Positions 1-7,580 of a stretch of DNA of 50,811 nucleotides are shown in pieces. Every line of letters starts with the position of its first letter. The first letter of the stretch is position 1. The position numbers were made by a program, and so were the translations under genes. The DNA is from CAZGAH01 sp964523295. GTDB lineage: Bacteria > Desulfobacterota > Desulfovibrionia > Desulfovibrionales > Desulfovibrionaceae. Under the pieces are notes generated by a model. That model had not been told where the DNA came from, made no database searches, and was given only the letters and a program-made list of their open reading frames with translations. Where the stretch lies: the NCBI GenBank assembly GCA_964523295.1, contig CAZGAH010000025.1, positions 1 to 50,811 of the forward strand, written 5' to 3'.

Positions 1-54
1 CCTTGCGTGTGGAATCCACCTTAGCAGGCTGTCTGAATTTTGGGGACCACTTCA
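1..54. mobile_element. possible tip of an IS3-type insertion sequence
   Basis: Read on the minus strand from position 54, the sequence starts TGAAGTGGTCCCC followed by an AAAATTCAGACAG stretch, the layout of many IS3-family terminal repeats (a TG tip, a C-run, then an A/T tract). No transposase is visible because the element would lie off the left edge. The call rests on motif resemblance only. A contig breaking inside a repeated IS would explain why the window starts here. Confidence 0.25.
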
Positions 55-135
55 GGGCATGGCCGACGGACATCCAGGCGTAAACCATGGAACGCAGCTT
101 GACATCATCCCGCCTCAGGGAGCAAGGTGGCTGCC

Positions 136-420
136 ATGCTGACCTACGAGCAGACCAAAGCCATCGAGAACGCCCTTGGAGCGGATAAGGCCGGCCCGGT
201 TATCCAGGCCTTCGAGTCGCTGGAGGAGCGCGTCAAGGCGACCATGGTTCACGAGCTGGCGACAAAGGCCGACCTGGCAATAGTCAAGGCCGATCTGGAA
301 CTCAAGCTGGCCGAGCTTGGTACCCGCGTTGCCGAGAGCAAGGGCGAGGTGCTCCGCTGGGTCGCCGGGATGCTCCTCGCCCAAGCCGCGCTCATCGCCA
401 CGCTGGTCAAGCTGCTGTAG
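136..420 (+). CDS. small coiled-coil protein with C-terminal membrane anchor
   Basis: A 94-residue protein. The middle (about residues 30-70) is rich in Ala, Lys, Glu and Leu and includes ATKADL and KADLELKLAEL heptad-like stretches, so it is probably a coiled coil. The last 20 residues (WVAGMLLAQAALIATLVKLL) form one hydrophobic segment ending at the C-terminus. This matches the widespread family of small DUF1640/CCDC90-like bacterial proteins, whose function is not established. The ATG at 136 is preferred because an AAGGTGG ribosome-binding site lies 5 bases upstream; a GTG at 127 is the alternative. It converges with the brnA gene on the other strand, and nothing in the context indicates a role. 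Confidence 0.6.
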   Translation: MLTYEQTKAIENALGADKAGPVIQAFESLEERVKATMVHELATKADLAIVKADLELKLAELGTRVAESKGEVLRWVAGMLLAQAALIATLVKLL

Positions 421-466
421 ACCTTTTTGCCTTTCCCCCTGACATCAGCCCGGCCCGGAGCGGGTA

Positions 467-796
467 TCAGCGCGTGGCCTCCCGATACGCGCGCAGCACG
501 GGGTTGATGCGTGTCTGGTATCCGCGGCCTTGGGACCGGAACCATTCGACCAGGTCGGCGTCCAGGCGCAATGTCACCTGTTTCTTGCGCGAGCGCATGA
601 ACTGCTTGAGATTCATCCGCTTGGCGTTCTTGAAAAAATCGTCGTCAAGCGGCGGATTGTCCGGGTCGGACAAGGCGTTGGCGGTCAGCTCTTCGTCGGT
701 GAACGCGTCCACACGCGCCCAGTCGGACTGGTCGGGCAGCGCCCTGGCTTCTTCCAGCGTGTATTGCATGATCTTTTCAGTTTGCGGCTTGCTCAT
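467..796 (-). CDS. brnA: BrnA family antitoxin
   Basis: A 109-residue protein of the BrnA antitoxin family. It has an acidic N-terminal half that should wrap the BrnT toxin, and a C-terminal ribbon-helix-helix-like DNA-binding segment with the family hallmark KKQVTLRLDADLVEWFRSQG, followed by GYQTRINPVLRAY. In this family the antitoxin both neutralises the toxin and represses the operon. The ATG at 796 is chosen because GGAGG lies 5-6 bases upstream on the minus strand and the N-terminus matches the family there. The gene sits directly downstream of the brnT frame; with the frameshift repaired, brnT would overlap brnA by 20 bases. Confidence 0.85.
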   Translation of the reverse strand: MSKPQTEKIMQYTLEEARALPDQSDWARVDAFTDEELTANALSDPDNPPLDDDFFKNAKRMNLKQFMRSRKKQVTLRLDADLVEWFRSQGRGYQTRINPVLRAYREATR

Positions 797-1050
797 ATTT
801 CCTCCTTTCCCGAGCGTTGGCCTTGCGCACGGAAATGATTCTGATCGTTTCTTCGCGGAGCGTGAACACGATGACATTCAGCCTCCCCCCCGGTCGAGCC
901 CATGGACAACATGGCGCGTTTCGCCGTAATCGCGTCGGCGTCCTTGATCCACTCGGGAGACAGAAGCAGGATTCTCACGCCCACGTCAAAGTCCACGCCG
1001 TGCTTGGCCAGGTTCGCCAGACGCTTGTTTTCGTCCCATTCGAAATGCAT
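777..1050 (-). pseudogene. brnT: BrnT family toxin, frameshifted
   Basis: The minus-strand frame opens with MHFEWDENKRLANLAKHGVD, the signature N-terminus of BrnT RNase toxins. It reads correctly to about position 892, where a run of seven G (C7 on the plus strand, 885-891) shifts the frame. In the neighbouring frame the family C-terminus is intact: RLNVIVFTLREETIRIIS, then VRKANARERRKYEQAAN and a stop at 777. Removing one G restores a protein of about 90 residues. As read, the toxin C-terminus is replaced by an unrelated tail. The event is either a homopolymer sequencing error, a recent inactivation or phase variation; the perfectly kept downstream frame argues for one of the first or a reversible state. 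Confidence 0.75.
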
Positions 1051-1104
1051 AAGGAATATGTAACTACGAATTGTAACGCCGTCATGACACTCTTGACATC
1101 CACC

Positions 1105-1173
1105 CACGGCGATTTTGTTCTAAGCCCGCGCACCCGGCCGGCTGCGGCGCGGGCTTAGAACAAAATCGCCGTG
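1105..1173. repeat. 26-bp perfect inverted repeat (long hairpin)
   Basis: The arms at 1105-1130 and 1148-1173 are exact reverse complements over 26 bases, with a GC-rich 17-base loop. The repeat lies between the divergently transcribed brnTA and the gene at 1302. No T-tract follows either arm, so it is not a standard intrinsic terminator. It could be a very stable RNA hairpin, a small non-autonomous element or a protein-binding structure. Confidence 0.85.
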
Positions 1174-1301
1174 ATACGTGAACTCTCCGTCCTTGCCTCT
1201 TTCTCCGTTTGTGGGTACTCACAGGGTGCCTGCACGCATCGCAGCAGGCGGAGCGTGCAGCAGCCGTGACGTCCGCGGCCCAGCCACAGGGAGCCCTTGC
1301 C

Positions 1302-1829
1302 ATGAGTCGACCATGCGCAGCATTTTTTCTTTTTCTGGCTGCCGTCATGAGCGCCTTCGTCCTTGACGCCGGCGTCGCCCTTGCCGTCGAAATCACCTCA
1401 TCGGATCAACTCTCGCGTATCGAGGTTCCCGAGGGATGGATGAAGCAGGCCAATCTTCACGAAGACGCCGAAATTCAGCTCTTCAATCCGCAAAAAGATC
1501 TCTATCTGATCGTGCTCTCTGAATCCAAAATGGATTTCGACAATATCGGCTACGAAGAGCACTCGGGCATGACCCGCAAATCCTTGCTGCACAATCTGAC
1601 GAACGGCAAAGAGGTCGGCGATCCGATCAAACTGGACATCAACGGAATGCCCGCCCTGCAGTACGAGATTACCGGCTCGGTGAACAAGTTACGCGTTGTT
1701 TACCTGCATACCACGGTAGACGGCAAGAAAACCTTCCACCAGATCATCGCCTGGTGCCTGCCTTCCAACTTTCAGAAGTACCGGGCCGAACTCGAGACCG
1801 TAATAAAAAGCTTCAAGGAGGCGGAATAG
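1302..1829 (+). CDS. exported protein of unknown function
   Basis: A 175-residue protein with a Sec signal peptide (hydrophobic FFLFLAAVMSAFVLDAGVALA, likely cleaved after ALA near residue 28). The mature part begins VEITSSDQLSRIEVPEGW and resembles small exported proteins with a PsbP/DUF-type alpha-beta fold (alternating strands, e.g. DLYLIVLSESKMDF, MPALQYEITG, LRVVYLHTTVDG). No catalytic motif is visible. The ATG at 1302 is chosen because it places the hydrophobic core of the signal at the N-terminus; the frame is open upstream to 1209. It is 33 bases ahead of pdxA and may be cotranscribed with it. Confidence 0.65.
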   Translation: MSRPCAAFFLFLAAVMSAFVLDAGVALAVEITSSDQLSRIEVPEGWMKQANLHEDAEIQLFNPQKDLYLIVLSESKMDFDNIGYEEHSGMTRKSLLHNLTNGKEVGDPIKLDINGMPALQYEITGSVNKLRVVYLHTTVDGKKTFHQIIAWCLPSNFQKYRAELETVIKSFKEAE

Positions 1830-1862
1830 GCGCGCACGGCGCGTTGCCCCAATCCCTCGATC

Positions 1863-2897
1863 ATGACCATCGTCGCCGCCTCTGCTCCCCTGCTGGTCAC
1901 CCTGGGCGATCCTAACGGCCTGGGACCGGAATTGGCCTGTCGTTTCTTCGCCACCGGTCAGAACCTTCCCGCCATCCCGATACTGCTCGTCGGTCCGGAA
2001 CGTGCGCTGGAAGCGCATCAATGCCGTTACGCTCGGCCACCGTTCTGGACAACATGTGCGCCTTCTGCGGACATTGCGCTTCTGGAACCCGGTGTTTACT
2101 GTATCACTCCGGAAGGACTGGAGGACTATGTCCCCAGACCGGGCCGTGCCTCCGTCGATGCCGGATTCGCAGCCGGCCGGAGTCTTGAATACGCCTGTAC
2201 GCTGCTGCGCCGCAACCTGGCGAGCGCGTTGGTGACGTTGCCCTTGCACAAGGCCATGCTCAACGAAGCCGGATTCGCCTTTCCGGGGCATACGGAATTT
2301 CTGGCCCGGAGCGCGGGACTCGAGCCGGAAGACGTCTGCATGCATTTGTGCGGCGATATACTCCGTGTGAGTCTGGTGACGACGCATCCGCCATTGCGCG
2401 CGGTGGCCGATCTGATCACCCCGGACCGCATCATCCGCTGCCTGACGTTGACAGCGGACTTTCTGCACTCGTTGGGATTGGACAACAAGCCTGTCGCAGT
2501 CTGCGGACTCAATCCGCACGCCGGGGAGCAGGGCCGGATCGGGCGTGAGGAGATCGAGACGATCGCCCCGGCCGTGGAGCGGGCGCGCGCGCTCGGCATT
2601 GACGCCGTCGGCCCCCTGCCGGCGGACACGCTGTTCTATCGCGCCAGCCAGGGCGAATTCGCCGCGGTTCTGGCCATGTATCACGATCAGGGGTTGGGAC
2701 CGTTGAAACTGCTGCACTTTCATCAGGCCGTGAACGTGACCCTGGGGCTGCCGTTCGTGCGCACCTCGGTGGATCATGGAACGGGTTTCGATCTGACCGG
2801 CCGCGACGTTGCCGACTTGGGCAGCTTCCGCGCCGCTCTCACGCTCGCGCAACGGCTCGTTGCCGCGCGACAACACAAGGATACGGCATGTACTTAG
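1863..2897 (+). CDS. pdxA: 4-hydroxythreonine-4-phosphate dehydrogenase (PdxA family)
   Basis: A 344-residue PdxA-family NAD-dependent metal dehydrogenase. Visible motifs are GDPNGLGPE near residue 16, GHTE near 141, the metal-binding histidines in VTTHPPL (about 174), GLNPHAGE (about 219) and MYHDQGLGPLK (about 273), and the C-terminal VNVTLGLPFVRTSVDHGTGFD region (about 290-310, quoted loosely). PdxA makes the precursor that PdxJ condenses to pyridoxine phosphate. The relative PdxA2 acts in four-carbon acid-sugar catabolism. Here the gene is not next to pdxJ and overlaps a hydantoinase-A-like gene by 10 bases, so a PdxA2-like catabolic role is possible. No good ribosome-binding site is seen before the ATG. 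Confidence 0.88.
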   Translation: MTIVAASAPLLVTLGDPNGLGPELACRFFATGQNLPAIPILLVGPERALEAHQCRYARPPFWTTCAPSADIALLEPGVYCITPEGLEDYVPRPGRASVDAGFAAGRSLEYACTLLRRNLASALVTLPLHKAMLNEAGFAFPGHTEFLARSAGLEPEDVCMHLCGDILRVSLVTTHPPLRAVADLITPDRIIRCLTLTADFLHSLGLDNKPVAVCGLNPHAGEQGRIGREEIETIAPAVERARALGIDAVGPLPADTLFYRASQGEFAAVLAMYHDQGLGPLKLLHFHQAVNVTLGLPFVRTSVDHGTGFDLTGRDVADLGSFRAALTLAQRLVAARQHKDTACT

Positions 2898-4552
2898 GCA
2901 TTGACGTCGGGGGGACACACACGGACGCGGTTGCCATCCGTGGTCGCAAAATCCTGGCCGCCTGCAAGGTGCCCACCGACCATGACGACCTTCTGGTTTC
3001 CGTGCGCACCGCGCTGGATACCGTACTGCACGGATTGGAAGGGGAATCCGTAGCCAGGCTGAACCTGAGCACGACGCTTTCCACCAACGCCATTGTTCAG
3101 AACAAAACCGAGGACGTGGGGGTAATCGTCTCGGCCGGACCCGGGGTCGATCCGGAGTATTCCCACATCGGGCGCAGTTTTCATGTCATTCCCGGTTCCA
3201 TCGACCACCGGGGCTTCGAAATCAAGCCCTTGGATGCGACGGCCTTGGAACAGGCGCTCCAACGGTGCAGCGCGCTCGGCATTCGGGCGTACGCGGCTGT
3301 GAGCAAATTTTCCACCCGGAATCCGACCCATGAGATGCTCATGCAGGAGCGCATCGCCGGACAGGCCGATTTCGTTTCTCTGGGGCATCGCCTTTCCGGG
3401 TTGTTGAATTTTCCCCGGCGCGTCAGCACTGCGTATTACAATGCCGCGGTCTGGCGACTCTACAATGCCTTTGCCGACGCCATCGAACGCAGCACCATGG
3501 AGAAGAAACTCAAAGCGCCCATCCATATCCTCAAGGCCGACGGCGGTACCATGCCTCTGGCGCTATCCAGGACCATGCCCGTGGAGTCCATACTCTCCGG
3601 ACCGGCCGCGAGCGTCATGGGCATTATCGCCCTGTGCGACATCCGCCAGGATTGCGTGATACTGGACATCGGCGGCACCACCACCGACATCGCGGTCTTT
3701 GCCGAGGGCGCGCCGGTCATTGAGAATCACGGCATCGAGGTCGGCTCCTATCCCACGCTCGTGCGCGCGCTCAAGACCCTGTCCATCGGCGTTGGCGGGG
3801 ACTCCAGGCTGCATTGCATCGAGGGCCGCGTGCATGTGGGGCCGGACCGCGAGGGTCCGGCGCTGGCCCAGGGCGGCAAGACCGTTGCACTCATCGACGC
3901 CTTCAATTTCCTGGGCCGCACGGACGTCGGCGATTGCCAGGCCTCTGTCAGGGGCATAACCACCCTGGCCTCGCAGTGGGGAATGCCCGCGGAGCGACTG
4001 GCTCAGGAGGCCCTGACCTGCGCCGTCGACTCCATCAAGAGCGCGGTGGACGATCTGGTCTGGACCTTGAACCAGCGGCCGGTCTACACCATCGGCGAAC
4101 TGCTCAGCGGAAAACAACTCAAGCCGATGCGTATCTACTGTATGGGCGGACCGGCGCTGGCGTTTCAGGAATTGCTAGCCCGGACCTTCGGTCTGGACGT
4201 CGTCGTACCCGAGCACTATGCCGTCGCCAACGCCATTGGCGCGGCGCTGACGCGCTCCACCAGCGAACTCGAACTATTCGCCGATACGCTCAAAGGGATC
4301 ATGTTCGTACCGCAGCTGGGCATCGAGCGCCACATCGAGCCCGACTACGACCTGGAAGCAGCGATACGCGACGCGAAGGAACTGCTGGCAGAGCGCCTGC
4401 GGACGCTGGGAGTCCAGGATTTTAGTCAGGCGGAAACCGAAATCGAAACCACCGAGGCCAACTCGTTCAATATGGTCGACCACGAGCGAGGCACCGGACG
4501 AAACATCCGGGTGAAGTGCCAGATACTGCCCGGCATACTCCGCACCGAGTAA
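2888..4552 (+). CDS. hydantoinase/oxoprolinase family protein (HyuA-like ASKHA ATPase)
   Basis: A 554-residue protein with two ASKHA nucleotide-binding signatures: GIDVGGTHTDAV at residues 4-15 and LDIGGTTTDIAVF near 258-270. The order matches Hydant_A_N followed by Hydantoinase_A. It is shorter than full HyuA/5-oxoprolinase A subunits (about 680-700 residues), and no HyuB partner follows, so classical hydantoinase or oxoprolinase activity is doubtful. The ATG at 2888 has AAGGATAC just upstream and overlaps the end of pdxA, indicating tight coupling. Members standing alone like this one have no settled substrate; an ATP-dependent kinase- or ligase-like step is inferred from the fold only. Confidence 0.8.
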   Translation: MYLGIDVGGTHTDAVAIRGRKILAACKVPTDHDDLLVSVRTALDTVLHGLEGESVARLNLSTTLSTNAIVQNKTEDVGVIVSAGPGVDPEYSHIGRSFHVIPGSIDHRGFEIKPLDATALEQALQRCSALGIRAYAAVSKFSTRNPTHEMLMQERIAGQADFVSLGHRLSGLLNFPRRVSTAYYNAAVWRLYNAFADAIERSTMEKKLKAPIHILKADGGTMPLALSRTMPVESILSGPAASVMGIIALCDIRQDCVILDIGGTTTDIAVFAEGAPVIENHGIEVGSYPTLVRALKTLSIGVGGDSRLHCIEGRVHVGPDREGPALAQGGKTVALIDAFNFLGRTDVGDCQASVRGITTLASQWGMPAERLAQEALTCAVDSIKSAVDDLVWTLNQRPVYTIGELLSGKQLKPMRIYCMGGPALAFQELLARTFGLDVVVPEHYAVANAIGAALTRSTSELELFADTLKGIMFVPQLGIERHIEPDYDLEAAIRDAKELLAERLRTLGVQDFSQAETEIETTEANSFNMVDHERGTGRNIRVKCQILPGILRTE

Positions 4553-4586
4553 CCGGGCGAACGAACAGGACCGCAGCGAGGCAAGG

Positions 4587-5906
4587 ATGATAGAAGCGAA
4601 AAACCGCCTGGGGCTCGTTTTCTTTCCCGCGTACGACTGGGCCATCAGCCCGACGCATCCCGAACGGGAAGAGCGCTTACTCTATACGCAGGATCAGCTG
4701 CTCGAAGAGGGAATTTTCGACATCCCCGGCATCAGTGAATACAAACCCGAGGTGGCCGGACACGATGACGTTGCCCGGACCCATTTCTGCATCCCCTCCA
4801 TCCAGGCCGTGATCACCAAATCACATATGATCTCCGCCGGCGGCGCCATCAAGGCCGCAAAGCTGGTCATGGAGCGGGAGGAAGAAAAGGCCTTTGCCCT
4901 GGTCCGGCCGCCCGGGCACCACGCCAACAAGGTGGTGCACGGCAACCGTGGTTTCTGCAATATCAATATCGAAGCCGTCATGGTCGAATACATCCGCGAG
5001 CATTACGGACAGAAACGCATCGCCATCGTCGACACCGACTGTCACCACGGAGACGGTACGCAGGACATCTACTGGAACGACCGCGACACCCTGTTCATCT
5101 CGCTGCACCAGGACGGACGCACGCTCTACCCGGGAACGGGCTTTCCCGACGAACTCGGCGGCCCCAACGCCATGGGCAAGACCATCAACATCCCTCTGCC
5201 GCCGCACACCTCGGACGAGGGCTTTCTGCACGTCATCGAGCACGTGGTTCTGCCCATTCTCAAAGACTTCAAGCCCGACCTGGTCATCAATTCCGCCGGG
5301 CAGGACAACCACTTCACCGACCCCATCACCAACATGAATTTTTCGGCCCAGGGCTATGCCCGGCTGAACCAGCTGCTGAATCCGGACCTTGCCGTGCTCG
5401 AGGGCGGCTATTCGATCCAGGGAGCCCTGCCCTACGTGAACCTGGGCATTGTCCTGGCCATGGCCGGCGTCGATTTCAGCAATGTCAGAGAGCCTGATTT
5501 CAACGCCGAGGCCCTGCGCCAGACCCAGAAGACCACGGATTACATCAAGAAACTCGGCGACCACATGCTCAACAGCTACTTCAATCCACCCGAACGCCCC
5601 AAGCGTGGCGAGATTTCGGATGGCTTCTTTTCCCGGATGAAAGACATCTATTACGACACGGACCAGATCAGCGAAAGCCAGGTCGAGTCCGTTCTCCTGT
5701 GCGGCGACTGCTCCGGAGTGCTCAAAATCGAAACCTGGTCCACGATCAACCCCTTGAGCTGCTGCATCGAGATACCGATCAACGCCTGTCCCCGCTGTCA
5801 CGAAACCGGCCTGCGCCTGCTCGAAGAGGCCAAGGTCAAGGGCAGCTATCGCATCATCCAGGGTATCAACCGTCGGGACAAGGAGTATACGCAGTACGGT
5901 TTTTAA
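4587..5906 (+). CDS. histone deacetylase-family amidohydrolase with C-terminal zinc-ribbon-like tail
   Basis: A 439-residue protein. Residues about 1-300 form an arginase/deacetylase-fold domain with the active-site elements RPPGHHA (about 106), DTDCHHGDGTQD (about 148), NSAGQDNH (about 235) and EGGY (about 271), giving the usual Asp-His-Asp zinc site and a His pair. Bacterial members deacetylate acetylated lysines or small acylated amines. Residues about 371-410 add CGDC and CPRC pairs that could hold a second zinc, an extra element not needed for catalysis. The gene lies 34 bases after the HyuA-like gene and is probably in its operon. The substrate is unknown. Confidence 0.85.
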   Translation: MIEAKNRLGLVFFPAYDWAISPTHPEREERLLYTQDQLLEEGIFDIPGISEYKPEVAGHDDVARTHFCIPSIQAVITKSHMISAGGAIKAAKLVMEREEEKAFALVRPPGHHANKVVHGNRGFCNINIEAVMVEYIREHYGQKRIAIVDTDCHHGDGTQDIYWNDRDTLFISLHQDGRTLYPGTGFPDELGGPNAMGKTINIPLPPHTSDEGFLHVIEHVVLPILKDFKPDLVINSAGQDNHFTDPITNMNFSAQGYARLNQLLNPDLAVLEGGYSIQGALPYVNLGIVLAMAGVDFSNVREPDFNAEALRQTQKTTDYIKKLGDHMLNSYFNPPERPKRGEISDGFFSRMKDIYYDTDQISESQVESVLLCGDCSGVLKIETWSTINPLSCCIEIPINACPRCHETGLRLLEEAKVKGSYRIIQGINRRDKEYTQYGF

Positions 5907-6031
5907 CGCGCGCAACACGTCTGCACGGACGGATCCGCTCCCCGGGTAGTGCTCCATGTCCCGAACGGGCTGACGATTCGGGGTTGCCTATCGCCCGGCT
6001 TTAGGCCATTGTTGACGCAGGGTGAACATCC

Positions 6032-6715
6032 ATGAAGCCGGAACACGAGTCCTCGCCATCTCCTCCGCCTGTCGGGAAATCCGCAGTCGGGCATTTTGAC
6101 CCGCCCGAGCCCTGCACCGGGCAACGCCGGAGCGGACTGGACATTCCGTACAGGCAATGGCCGGCCCCGCCCGACGATCTGGCCTGCGAACGCATCTGGG
6201 ACGATTTCGCCATGCCGGAGCATATCCGCCGTCATAGCCTGATGGTGGCCGATATCGCCACCTGGCTGGCCAGGCGTGCGCACGCGCTGGGCTGGAACGT
6301 ACACCCCGACGCAGTGCGTGCGTCCGCCCTGCTGCACGATCTGGCCAAGGACTACTCCATCCGCCACGGCGGCAATCACGCCCAACTCGGCGGGGCCTGG
6401 GTTCTCGACATCACCGGTAACCCGCTGATCGCCCAGGGCGTCGTGCATCATGTCTTCTGGCCCTGGGAGATCGACCTCAAAGAAAGCTTTCTGCCGCTGG
6501 TCGTGATCTACGCCGACAAGCGCGTCAAACACTGCGAACGTGTTTCCCTCGACACGCGCTTCGAGGATCTTTTCGTCCGGTATGGCTGCAATGACTTCCT
6601 CATCGAGCGCATCAGTCTTTCCAAGCAGCAGTCGCAAACCATTGAACACCATCTTACGCGTAGTCTGGGGATCGACATCCATGCGAGTACTTTTGATTGC
6701 GGGAGGCTGGTCTAA
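6032..6715 (+). CDS. HD-domain phosphohydrolase
   Basis: A 227-residue protein with a poorly conserved, Pro-rich first 45 residues and then an HD domain: EHIRRHSLMVADIATWLA (about 62-80), ALLHDLAKDY with the HD pair near 102, and HHVFWPWEID near 148. HD proteins hydrolyse phosphate esters or nucleotides with bound metal. This one resembles the TIGR00277/YqeK-like group rather than GD-type cyclic-di-GMP phosphodiesterases, because no GYP motif is present. AGGGTG lies 8 bases before the ATG. Its end overlaps the start of ddl by 35 bases, making one operon with ddl and waaA. Confidence 0.75.
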   Translation: MKPEHESSPSPPPVGKSAVGHFDPPEPCTGQRRSGLDIPYRQWPAPPDDLACERIWDDFAMPEHIRRHSLMVADIATWLARRAHALGWNVHPDAVRASALLHDLAKDYSIRHGGNHAQLGGAWVLDITGNPLIAQGVVHHVFWPWEIDLKESFLPLVVIYADKRVKHCERVSLDTRFEDLFVRYGCNDFLIERISLSKQQSQTIEHHLTRSLGIDIHASTFDCGRLV

Positions 6716-7580
6716 CGAGCGCGACGTCTCGCTCTCGGGTGCGAACGGCATCGCCGCGGCTCTGAAACGGCTCGGCCACGAGTTTGTTCTGCTGGATCCG
6801 GCGACGGATTTCGACCGCGTACTCGACAGCGCCGCGAATTCCGACTTCGCCTTCCTGAGCCTGCACGGATCGCCCGGAGAGGATGGGCTCATCCAGGCCA
6901 TGCTCGACGCGGTCGGCTGTCCGTACCAGGGCGCCGGACCGGCGGGCTCGTTTCTGGCGCTGAACAAGGCCGCGGCCAAGCAAATTTTCCGCCGAAAAGG
7001 ACTGGACACCCCGAACTGGGAGTTCCTTCCCTTGCCCCCGGACGAAGGCTGGACATGCAGCCTGCACTATCCGCTGTTCGTCAAGTCGAATATCGGCGGT
7101 TCGAGTCTCGACATGGGACTTGCCCGCGGCGAGGAAGAATTGCGCCGGATCATGCCCCCCCTCTTCGCCCAGGGCCATGAGCTGCTGCTCGAAGAGGCCG
7201 TCCGCGGCGTGGAAATTACCTGCGCGGTGCTCGGCGAGACGCCGCTTCCACCGATTCGCATTACCCCGCTGCGCTCGCAGGAATTTTTCGATTATCAAAG
7301 TAAATACGCCGTTGACGGCGCCGAGGAAATCTGCCCGGCGCCAATCTCCGACGAACTGACGCGCAAGGTCCAGGAGCTGTCCCTGGCCGCTCACCGCGCA
7401 CTGGGCCTGCGCGGCTACAGCCGCTCGGACTTCATACTCGACCGGACGACCTTTCATATCCTGGAAACCAATACCCTGCCCGGAATGACTCCGACCAGCC
7501 TGCTGCCCAGGGCAGCGGCCGCCGCTGGCTTCACCTTTGACCAGCTCATCGCCCGACTCATCGAACTGGGGTCCGAATGA
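6681..7580 (+). CDS. ddl: D-alanine--D-alanine ligase
   Basis: A 299-residue ATP-grasp ligase that joins two D-alanines for the peptidoglycan stem. The N-terminus MRVLLIAGGWSNERDVSLSG matches the family (GGxSxEREVSLxSG), followed by FLSLHGSPGEDGLIQ, PYQGAG and the ATP-grasp core VKSNIGGSSLDMG and EEAVRGVEITC. The end carries the ETNTLPGMTPTSLLP motif. The length is normal (about 300-306). The ATG at 6681 is fixed by the conserved N-terminus and lies inside the end of the HD gene. It ends with an ATGA overlap into waaA, so peptidoglycan precursor and Kdo genes are translationally coupled. Confidence 0.93.
   Translation: MRVLLIAGGWSNERDVSLSGANGIAAALKRLGHEFVLLDPATDFDRVLDSAANSDFAFLSLHGSPGEDGLIQAMLDAVGCPYQGAGPAGSFLALNKAAAKQIFRRKGLDTPNWEFLPLPPDEGWTCSLHYPLFVKSNIGGSSLDMGLARGEEELRRIMPPLFAQGHELLLEEAVRGVEITCAVLGETPLPPIRITPLRSQEFFDYQSKYAVDGAEEICPAPISDELTRKVQELSLAAHRALGLRGYSRSDFILDRTTFHILETNTLPGMTPTSLLPRAAAAAGFTFDQLIARLIELGSE

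Noticed and set aside
1689..2918. A 409-residue minus-strand frame
   Set aside because: It is antisense to pdxA and rich in Arg/Gly/Gln without motifs.
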